A stretch of DNA of 64,000 nt from Verrucomicrobiota bacterium JB022 (lineage in GTDB: Bacteria > Verrucomicrobiota > Verrucomicrobiia > Opitutales > Oceanipulchritudinaceae). Every line of letters starts with the position of its first letter. The first letter of the stretch is position 1. Below the pieces are notes generated by a model, which saw only the letters and a list, made by a program, of their open reading frames with translations, had not been told where the DNA came from and did no database searches. This document shows, one piece after another, positions 24,467 to 30,782 of the stretch. The translations under genes and the position numbers were made by a program. The stretch spans positions 62,001 to 126,000 of the forward strand of contig JAUTCQ010000015.1 of assembly GCA_030673845.1 (NCBI GenBank), written 5' to 3'.

Positions 24467-25768
24467 ATGACGGCCACGCCCGCCCAACCTGTGCCGGTGC
24501 ACCGCGATGTGCCGCGCCTCACCGCCCACCTCTTCCGGCAGGAAGCGGGTCGACTCGTCTCGATGCTCACCGGCATCTTCGGGCTCGACCGCCTGCAGCT
24601 GGCCGAAGATGTGGTGCAGGATGCGATGGTGCGGGCGCTGCAGGTGTGGCCCTACCACGGCGTGCCCGACGAGCCGGCCGCGTGGCTCTTCCAGACCGCC
24701 CGGCGCCTCGCGCTCGACGCGATCCGCCGCGAGCGCACCTTCCGCATCAAGCAGCCGCAGATCGTGACCAACGTCGAGCAGCAGTTGAGCACGCTCGACA
24801 CGTCCGACCCGATGTTCGAGGCCGAGGTGCGCGATGCCCGACTGCGGCTGATCTTCGCCTGTTGCCACCCGGCCCTGCCGGAAGAAGCGCAGGTGGCCCT
24901 CGCGCTCAAGACTCTGGGCGGTTTCAGCACCAGCGAAATTGCCCGCGCCTTCCTCTGTGCCGAGCCTGCCATGGCCAAGCGCCTGACCCGTGCGCGTCAG
25001 AAGATCCGCGACGAGGCGATCCCGCTCGAAATCCCGGCTGGCCCGGAGCTGCGCGAGCGGCAGGAGGGCGTGCTCAAGGTGCTCTACCTGCTCTTCAACG
25101 AGGGCTACCACGCCACCAGCGGCGAGCGCATGATCAAGGAAGAGATCTGCGCCGAAGCCATCCGCCTCGCGCGCATGGTCGTCGAGCACCCCGCCGCTGT
25201 GTCGCCGCCCGCCCACGCGCTGCTGGCCCTCATGCTCTTTACCGAGGCCCGCCGTCAGGCCCGGATCGACGACAACGGCAACCTGATGCGGCTCAGCGAG
25301 CAGGACCGCACGCAGTGGAATTACGGCCTCATCGGCGAAGGGCTGATGCAGCTCAACGCGGCCGCCCGGGGCGAGGACTTGACCGAGTATCACCTGCAGG
25401 CCGCCATCGCCGCCTGCCACTGCACCGCCCGCGAATACGAACAGACCGACTGGGGCCGCATCCTGCGCCTCTACGACCAACTGGTGCAGCTCAACGAGTC
25501 ACCCGTTTACGCGCTCAACCGTGCGGTGGCCGTGGGGCAGGTCTTTGGCCCCGCCGCCGGCATGGAGGCCATCGAAAGCCTGATCAATCGCCACCAGCTC
25601 GATTCCTACCACCTGCTCTACGCGGTCATGGGCGACTTCGAGGCGCGTTTGGAGCACTTCCAGCAAGCGGCCGACCATTGGGAAGAAGCCCTCCGCCTCA
25701 CCTCTCTCCCCACCGAGCAAGCCCACCTCCGCCAACGCCTCCGTGAACTAGGCCGCGATGGGGCTTGA
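24467..25768 (+). CDS. ECF sigma factor, ECF42-type with C-terminal TPR-like extension
   Basis: This 433-residue protein is about twice the size of a plain ECF sigma factor. Region 2 is at about 15-85 (LAEDVVQDAMVRALQVWP, then PAAWLFQTARRLALDAIRRER). Region 4 is at about 120-185 (EEAQVALALKTLGGFSTSEIA). The C-terminal extension (about 190-430) starts with the hallmark LKVLYLLFNEGYHATSG and continues as helical, TPR-like repeats (YALNRAVAVGQVFGPAAGMEAIE). No anti-sigma factor is nearby, and in this group the extension is thought to control activity. It ends the YCII-YCII-sigma operon, whose promoter matches the site upstream of DUF1428. Assignment to ECF42 rests on domain layout and gene context. 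Confidence 0.92.
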   Translation: MTATPAQPVPVHRDVPRLTAHLFRQEAGRLVSMLTGIFGLDRLQLAEDVVQDAMVRALQVWPYHGVPDEPAAWLFQTARRLALDAIRRERTFRIKQPQIVTNVEQQLSTLDTSDPMFEAEVRDARLRLIFACCHPALPEEAQVALALKTLGGFSTSEIARAFLCAEPAMAKRLTRARQKIRDEAIPLEIPAGPELRERQEGVLKVLYLLFNEGYHATSGERMIKEEICAEAIRLARMVVEHPAAVSPPAHALLALMLFTEARRQARIDDNGNLMRLSEQDRTQWNYGLIGEGLMQLNAAARGEDLTEYHLQAAIAACHCTAREYEQTDWGRILRLYDQLVQLNESPVYALNRAVAVGQVFGPAAGMEAIESLINRHQLDSYHLLYAVMGDFEARLEHFQQAADHWEEALRLTSLPTEQAHLRQRLRELGRDGA

Positions 25769-25791
25769 AGGGGGGAGTTGGAAAGGAAATT

Positions 25792-25900
25792 CTCTCACCA
25801 AGGACACGAAGACACCAAGGGGGGGATGGGTTGATTCGAACGCGATCCGCCAATTGCCCCATCAGGGTATTTCTTCGTGCCTCTGTGCTCTCCGTGAGAG
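25792..25900. repeat. Family B inverted-arm repeat element, copy B1
   Basis: A 109-bp element between the convergent sigma-factor and LysR genes. The left arm CTCTCACCAAGGACACGAAG pairs imperfectly with the right arm, whose reverse complement begins CTCTCACGGAGAGCACAG. The arms are purine-rich with ACAC/AGG words as in B2-B4. The core (about 25821-25865) is not similar to the other cores. It may also help to terminate both transcripts. Confidence 0.6.
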
Positions 25901-25905
25901 GCTTC

Positions 25906-26769
25906 TTATTTTTGAACCGCCTGTCGGCAAAACGCTACAAAGCGCTCGAAGGCGGCGCTGTGGTATTTTTGGCGGTGCCAGAAGAGGGAGAAGGTGCGGC
26001 GTAGGGCGAGGCCGGGCCAGGGGACGGGGACGACGTAGCCGAGCTCCAGCTCGCGGACAATGACACGGCGGGAGAGGCAGCCGAGGCCGAGGCCCGCTTC
26101 GACGGCTTTCTTGATCGCCTCGGTGTGGCCCAGCTCCAGCCGCAGGTGGATGGGGTGGCCGGCGGCGCGCATGGCTTGCTCAAATACCTCGCGGGTGCCC
26201 GAGCCCGGTTCGCGCATGATCCATTGGGCGGCGTCGAGCGAGACGTTCGCTTGCGCGGGTGCGGCGAAGACCACCAGCTCATCGTCGGTCCAAACGCTTT
26301 CGACCAAGTCCGAGTGGCTGACGGGGCCTTCGACCAGCGCGAGGTCGAGCCGGTGCTCCAGCAGGTGGCGGATGATCGACTGGGTGTTGTTGACCTCCAG
26401 CTGCACCTGGATCGCGGGGCAGGCGTTGGCAAACGCTCCTACGATGCCCGGCAGGAGGTAATTGCCAATGGTGGTGCTGGCCCCGACGCGCAGGTGCCCG
26501 GCCGGTTGGCCGTCGGCCATGCCCGCTTCGATTTCCTCCGCCCGGTCGAGCAGCGCCAGCACTTTGGGCAGGAGCAGACGGCCGTGCTCGTTGAGCACGA
26601 TGCGCCGGGCGATGCGGTCGAAGAGGGGGTAGCCGATCACGTTTTCGAGCTCGCCCAAAGCCATACTGGCGGCAGAAGGCGAGAGGGACAGTTCCTCCGC
26701 CGCGCGCCCGATATGCTCGTGCACCGCGACGGCGGCAAAGATCTCCAGTTGGCGCAGGGTAAGGTTCAT
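25906..26769 (-). CDS. LysR-family transcriptional regulator (YeiE/CysL-like)
   Basis: This 287-residue regulator has an N-terminal winged HTH (LRQLEIFAAVAVHEHIGRAAEELSLSPSAASMALGELE, in part) and a periplasmic-binding-protein-like effector domain from about 90. It is divergent from the YeiH-type exporter gene (26860) with 90 bp between starts. This is the same arrangement as yeiE/yeiH of enterobacteria and CysL-type regulators elsewhere, so it very likely controls that gene in response to sulfite or a related sulfur compound. An ATTCA-N7-TGAAT dyad overlaps its own start codon. Confidence 0.93.
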   Translation of the reverse strand: MNLTLRQLEIFAAVAVHEHIGRAAEELSLSPSAASMALGELENVIGYPLFDRIARRIVLNEHGRLLLPKVLALLDRAEEIEAGMADGQPAGHLRVGASTTIGNYLLPGIVGAFANACPAIQVQLEVNNTQSIIRHLLEHRLDLALVEGPVSHSDLVESVWTDDELVVFAAPAQANVSLDAAQWIMREPGSGTREVFEQAMRAAGHPIHLRLELGHTEAIKKAVEAGLGLGCLSRRVIVRELELGYVVPVPWPGLALRRTFSLFWHRQKYHSAAFERFVAFCRQAVQK

Positions 26770-26784
26770 TCAATAAAACTGAAT
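26768..26784. promoter_or_regulatory. LysR-type T-N11-A site between lysR and yeiH-like genes
   Basis: ATTCA (26768-26772) and TGAAT (26780-26784) are reverse complements separated by 7 bases and contain the T-N11-A pattern of LysR operators. The site overlaps the LysR start codon, as expected for autorepression, and lies 75 bp before the exporter start. Confidence 0.45.
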
Positions 26785-26859
26785 AACAAGTGAAAGATCA
26801 TATATTTTACTGATGATGCGGATTCCGGTAGAATGGCAACCTCAACCTGAGAGCCCGCC

Positions 26860-27888
26860 ATGAATCCTGCCCATCCGCAAACCGCCCCCCACGCTCACCT
26901 GCTGCCCGGCCTGCTCCTGACCGGGGCCGTGGCCGCTGTCGGCTTTGCGCTGGCGCAGCTGCCGAGCCTGCAGGCATTGCACCTCTCGCCGCTGGTGCTA
27001 GCCATCGTGGTCGGCCTGCTGGTGGGCAACCTCAGCGGGCGCTTTTACCCGGCAGCGGCACATCCGGGGGTGGGCTTTTGCCAAAAACGCATCCTGCGGC
27101 TGGCCATCGTGCTTTTCGGGTTCCGGGTCACGTTTCAACAGATTGCCGGGGTGGGGCTGGCGGGGCTCGCGGCCGATGTCGTCATGCTGTGTAGCACGCT
27201 CGTGCTGGGCCTGTGGCTGGGGCGTCGGGTCTTTGGGCTGGACCGCGATACAGCAATCCTGTGCGCGGCGGGCAGCTCGATCTGCGGGGCGGCGGCCATC
27301 CTCGCGACCGAGCCGGTGTTGAAGCCCGCGCCGCACAAGGTGACGGTTGCCGTCGGCACGGTGGTGCTCTTCGGCTCGCTGGCGATGTTTGCCTACCCGG
27401 CGCTCTATCACTGGGCAGGGATGGACGCCCACCAGTTTGGCATCTACACGGGCTCGACCGTGCACGAAGTGGCGCAAGTCGTGGCAGTCGGTGGCGCGGT
27501 GGGCGGCGGCACGGCGGAGACAGCGGTGATCGTGAAGCTCGCCCGCGTAATGTTGCTCGCGCCCTTCCTGCTCGTGCTGAGTTGTTGTCTGAGCCGGGAG
27601 GGTGGGGAAGCTCGCCGCGCTATCACCATCCCGTGGTTTGCGGTGCTGTTTGTGGTCGTGGCGGGCATCAACTCGCTCAACCTGCTGCCGTCCGCGCTGG
27701 TGCAGGGCATTGTGTGGCTCGATACGGTGCTGCTGACCCTCTCGATGGCCGCGCTGGGCCTCGATTCGCGCTTCAGCCGGTTTCGGGGCGTCGGAGCGGG
27801 GCCGATCTACTGCGGCCTGGCGATGTTTGCCTGGCTTATTGCGGGGGGTTGGGCCGTGAATACCTTGCTCTGCCGGTGGTGGGGGTGA
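26860..27888 (+). CDS. yeiH: YeiH/UPF0324 family putative sulfate (sulfite) exporter
   Basis: This 342-residue integral membrane protein has about ten hydrophobic segments. It matches the UPF0324 family through FRVTFQQIAGVG, the charged DRDTAILCAAGSSICGAAAI and the motif GIYTGSTVHEVAQVVAVGGAVG, all typical of YeiH. The family is annotated as a sulfate or sulfite exporter, largely from association with LysR regulators of sulfur metabolism and taurine or sulfonate genes. A divergent LysR gene lies 90 bp away, as in other genomes. The next 400 bp downstream hold repeat A3 and no gene. Confidence 0.92.
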   Translation: MNPAHPQTAPHAHLLPGLLLTGAVAAVGFALAQLPSLQALHLSPLVLAIVVGLLVGNLSGRFYPAAAHPGVGFCQKRILRLAIVLFGFRVTFQQIAGVGLAGLAADVVMLCSTLVLGLWLGRRVFGLDRDTAILCAAGSSICGAAAILATEPVLKPAPHKVTVAVGTVVLFGSLAMFAYPALYHWAGMDAHQFGIYTGSTVHEVAQVVAVGGAVGGGTAETAVIVKLARVMLLAPFLLVLSCCLSREGGEARRAITIPWFAVLFVVVAGINSLNLLPSALVQGIVWLDTVLLTLSMAALGLDSRFSRFRGVGAGPIYCGLAMFAWLIAGGWAVNTLLCRWWG

Positions 27889-27900
27889 TGGGGGAGGGCG

Positions 27901-28230
27901 GCTGGCACCCAAAGGGTGCAACCCAAAATCGAAGGCTTACCGGAAGTCGCCGGTGGCGACATCGCGGCTAGTCGCTGCAATCCAAAGGCTTGCGTAAGGC
28001 GCAGGATGGGCTAGAGGTGTATGTCGGCTGATTTGGAAGCTGCAAATCAAAGGCAAGTCGGAGACAGTAGCATCTGAATTAGGGGAGCGAAGACAAAGCT
28101 TGGAGCGCGGCAGGCAAGAGGCTTGTCGGGTGCTCCAGCATCCGCAGGATGCCAGCGGCTAGCCGGATTTCGCCGCAGGCGACTTCCGGTTGTGGTGGGC
28201 GAAAGCTAAAGCACCCTTTGGGGTGCCAGC
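27901..28230 (+). repeat. Family A multi-hairpin repeat element, copy A3 (diverged, longer)
   Basis: A 330-bp element with terminal inverted repeats GCTGGCACCCAAAGGGTGC (27901-27919) and its one-base-longer reverse complement at 28211-28230. It shares the CCAGCATCC...GGATGCCAGCGG and TAGCCGG words with A1 and A2. Its other stems have different sequences in the same order, for example GTCGCC/GGCGAC in place of GGTCCGC/GCGGACC and TCGCC/GGCGA in place of GGACGC/GCGTCC. An additional stretch of about 100 bp (27980-28080) is absent from A1 and A2. It occupies most of the gap between yeiH and the HxlR gene. Confidence 0.7.
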
Positions 28231-28297
28231 TTCCTGCCTCGAATAATACCCTTTCTGGCTCGTCTCGTGGCTGGTTCTGGCTAGGCTCTTCTTTGCC

Positions 28298-28690
28298 ATG
28301 GCCAGCCCTGACTACTCCCAGAAAATCGACCCGCTCCGCGATACCTGCCCGGTGAAGGCCGCGATTGACGTGATCCGGGGGCGGTGGAAGCCGATGATCC
28401 TGTGGGAGCTGGCGCAGGGCACCCAGCGCTTTAGCGATCTGCAGGCGGGCTTGCAGGGGATTGCGCCGCAGGTGCTGACGGTGCAGCTGCGTCAACTGGA
28501 GGCGGATGGGGTGATCAAGCGCACCGTCTACCCCAAGGTCCCAGCTCGGGTAGAGTATGAATTGACGGAGGAGGGCCGCTCGCTCTCGTGTGTAATGGAT
28601 GCGCTCGACGAATGGGGCACGCGCTACCTGCAGCGCCAGGGTATCGAGGCCGACGACCGGTGCCGCCGCAGCCTCGACGCTCACTTTTAG
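28298..28690 (+). CDS. HxlR-family winged-helix transcriptional regulator
   Basis: This 130-residue regulator matches HxlR proteins: CPVKAAIDVIRGRWKPMILWELAQG at the N-terminus, then FSDLQAGLQGIAPQVLTVQLRQLEADGVIKR and the wing VEYELTEEGRSL. A Cys (residue 16) stands at the position used as a redox or electrophile sensor in YodB/HypR-type members. It precedes the azoreductase gene by 60 bp in the same direction, a common pair in which HxlR senses quinones or electrophiles and controls the reductase. Confidence 0.93.
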   Translation: MASPDYSQKIDPLRDTCPVKAAIDVIRGRWKPMILWELAQGTQRFSDLQAGLQGIAPQVLTVQLRQLEADGVIKRTVYPKVPARVEYELTEEGRSLSCVMDALDEWGTRYLQRQGIEADDRCRRSLDAHF

Positions 28691-28750
28691 GTGAGTGGGT
28701 CAACTTTTTAGGACGAAGCACTCGGGTGCGCTTTGTGGCAGACTGGGGGC

Positions 28751-29389
28751 ATGAAAAATCTGCTCATCATCCAGTCCAGCGCCCGCATCACGCGCTCCAA
28801 TACCCGCCACCTGACCGCTCGCTTTGCCCAACGCTGGCAGGCCCACCTGCCCGATGCCGCCGTCAAGGTGCGCGACGTTGGCCTCAACCCGCCCCCGGCC
28901 ATCGACGAGACCTGGATTGCCGCCGCCTTCGGCGAGAGCCCGACCTCTGAACGCTCGCTCGCGCTGAGCGAGGAGCTGATTGCCGAGCTGGAGTGGGCCG
29001 ACGCGGTGGTGCTGGGGGTGCCGATGTATAACTTCGGGCTGCCGGCGGCGCTCAAGGCATGGTTCGACCAAATCGTGCGCGTGGGGCGGACGTTTGCCTT
29101 CGATGCGACGGCGGCGGAGCCCTACCAGCCGCTGTTGCAAGACAAGCCGACGGTGGCGCTCGTTTCGGTGGGGGACGGCGCACTCTTGCCGGGCGGTGAG
29201 CTCGCCCACCTCAACCACCTCGAGCCGCACCTGCAGACGATGCTCGCGTTCATCGGCCTCTACGATCTCCGCTATGTGCGGGCGGGTTATGACGAATATC
29301 AGGATCAGCGTTTCCGGAAGTCGCTCGCCACGGCGGAGGCGCAGGTCGACGCGGCGGTCGCGCAGCTGTTTTCGGCGGCGGTCGCTTAG
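28751..29389 (+). CDS. azoR: FMN-dependent NADH:quinone reductase / azoreductase
   Basis: This 212-residue flavodoxin-like enzyme reduces quinones and azo compounds with NADH. It shows LLIIQSSARITRSNTRHLT (phosphate loop for FMN), VVLGVPMYNFGLPAALKAWFD and the FDQIVRVGRTFAFD motif, all typical of AzoR/AcpD. The N-terminal frame is open back to a TTG at 28733, but family alignment favours ATG 28751. The HxlR gene lies 60 bp upstream and is the probable regulator. The C-terminal part ends with an Ala/Val-rich helix of normal length. Confidence 0.93.
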   Translation: MKNLLIIQSSARITRSNTRHLTARFAQRWQAHLPDAAVKVRDVGLNPPPAIDETWIAAAFGESPTSERSLALSEELIAELEWADAVVLGVPMYNFGLPAALKAWFDQIVRVGRTFAFDATAAEPYQPLLQDKPTVALVSVGDGALLPGGELAHLNHLEPHLQTMLAFIGLYDLRYVRAGYDEYQDQRFRKSLATAEAQVDAAVAQLFSAAVA

Positions 29390-29515
29390 GGTGCGAGCGG
29401 GCTGGGGATTTGACCGGCGGGGGCTTCGCAGCTACTATCATGTTGCGTTTCGCCCCCCGGTGCACTACCTCGTAGGCGAATTCCCGGGCGGTTCCACCCC
29501 GTTCGTCTCTCTGTT

Positions 29516-30022
29516 ATGACAGCCTTGACCTCCGATAATATCGCTTGCCTGGAGCAAGGGCGGGTCCTGCTCCGGGCTCTGCCCGCCGGGATGTACGCCC
29601 AACCGTGTGCCCAGTGTTTCAACAGCACGATGGGCGGCCACCTCAGGCACAATACCGACCACTACGAGTGCTTCCTTAAGGGTTACCGCACGGGCGAGAT
29701 CGATTACGATGCTCGCTCGCGCGATACCCTTATCGAGACCGATGCGGAGTATGCGGAAGGCGTGCTGGGCCGCTTGGCCGAAGGGCTGGCGGAGGTCGAC
29801 GAAGCGATGCTCGACGAGCCGGTGCGGGTGAAGATGGACGGGGGATGCTCGGAGGAGTGGAGCCACTCCTCGATCCGCCGCGAGCTGCAATTCCTGCTCA
29901 GCCACACGATCCACCACTACGCGCTGATCGTGGCGATTGGCCAGAGCTTCGGCTTTCGCGACTTTCCGGCAAAGTTCGGGGTCGCGCCGTCGACGCTCAA
30001 GCATCGAACGGTCCGCGCCTAG
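29516..30022 (+). CDS. DinB-like four-helix protein
   Basis: This 168-residue protein resembles the DinB/YfiT putative metalloenzyme superfamily. Two His motifs, HLRHNTDHYECF near residue 42 and LLSHTIHHYALI near 128, supply the usual three-His metal site, and the remaining sequence is helical. Members act as thiol transferases or have unknown roles. A Cys-rich patch (CAQCFNST) near the first His motif may be functional. The gene lies 19 bp before the TANGO2-like gene and probably starts an operon ending with the triple-fusion gene. Confidence 0.78.
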   Translation: MTALTSDNIACLEQGRVLLRALPAGMYAQPCAQCFNSTMGGHLRHNTDHYECFLKGYRTGEIDYDARSRDTLIETDAEYAEGVLGRLAEGLAEVDEAMLDEPVRVKMDGGCSEEWSHSSIRRELQFLLSHTIHHYALIVAIGQSFGFRDFPAKFGVAPSTLKHRTVRA

Positions 30023-30041
30023 CGGGCGTCTCACCCGGGGT

Positions 30042-30782
30042 ATGTGTACGGTCTCCTGGATCCGGCAACCGGAAGGCTATCGCCTTTGGTTCAACCGCGA
30101 CGAGCAACACGGGCGCGCAGCCGCCCTGCCGCCCCGTGTCCATACGCCTGCACAGGGCCTGCACTGGCTCGGCGCAACCGATCCGGTAGGTGGCGGCACC
30201 TGGCTCGGCGTCAATGCGGCGGGCGTCTCGTTGGGGCTGTTGAATTATTACGAGCGGCAGACCACGGCGGTGGCCCCCGGAGCCCGCAGCCGTGGCCTGT
30301 TGATCAGCGATTTGTTGCCACAGGTCGCCGCCATTTCGGAGTTGGATGCCTTGTTGGCGCCGCTCGACCTGAGCCTCTACCGCGCGTTTTACCTGCTGGC
30401 CTGGAGCACCGAGGGCGTGCGCTGGTGGGTGTGGGACGAGCAGGCGCTGCGCGAAGTGCCCACGGCGGAGGTACGGCCGCCGATCGCCACGTCTTCGATC
30501 CAGCCGCAGGAGGTGGCGGCTGCCCGCCGCGCGGTCTTCGCCGCCCTGCCGCAGCCGTGGACGCCCGAGGCGGTGCGCGCGGCCCACCTCACGCCAGACC
30601 CGGAGCGGCCAGCCTTTGGCGTCTGCATGGAGCGCGACGATGCTCGCACGGTGAGCCTCAGCGAAATTTTCGTGAAGCCAATGGAGGTTTTTTATGGTTA
30701 TAAGACCAAGGAGCGTAGTCCGGGAGGCTGGTCTGCGCTCGTAGAGACGTCGCTTGAGCGCGTGCCCCATTCCCTTTCCTGA
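30042..30782 (+). CDS. TANGO2-like (NRDE family) protein
   Basis: This 246-residue protein begins MCTVSWIRQPEGYRLWFNRDEQ, the NRDE-type signature of the TANGO2 family, followed by GGGTWLGVNAAGVSLGLLNYY. N-terminal Cys2 is exposed after Met removal, as in Ntn-hydrolases and TANGO2. The bacterial role is unknown; eukaryotic TANGO2 is linked to lipid and haem handling. The open frame starts earlier (29937), but that would overlap the DinB gene and the added residues are not conserved. Its stop overlaps the next start (TGATG at 30780-30784), giving translational coupling to the triple-fusion gene. Confidence 0.87.
   Translation: MCTVSWIRQPEGYRLWFNRDEQHGRAAALPPRVHTPAQGLHWLGATDPVGGGTWLGVNAAGVSLGLLNYYERQTTAVAPGARSRGLLISDLLPQVAAISELDALLAPLDLSLYRAFYLLAWSTEGVRWWVWDEQALREVPTAEVRPPIATSSIQPQEVAAARRAVFAALPQPWTPEAVRAAHLTPDPERPAFGVCMERDDARTVSLSEIFVKPMEVFYGYKTKERSPGGWSALVETSLERVPHSLS

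Noticed and set aside
24646-25746. Open frame of 366 codons in another phase of the sigma-factor gene
   Set aside because: Arg/Pro/Ala-rich shadow of a clearly conserved sigma factor; no own start signal.
25821-25850. GGTTGATTCGAAC, similar to a tRNA T-arm
   Set aside because: No acceptor stem, anticodon arm or CCA end can be built around it; it is part of repeat B1.
28079-28684. Leftward 201-codon frame spanning repeat A3 and the HxlR gene
   Set aside because: It is antisense to a convincing HxlR regulator and its C-terminal third is repeat sequence.
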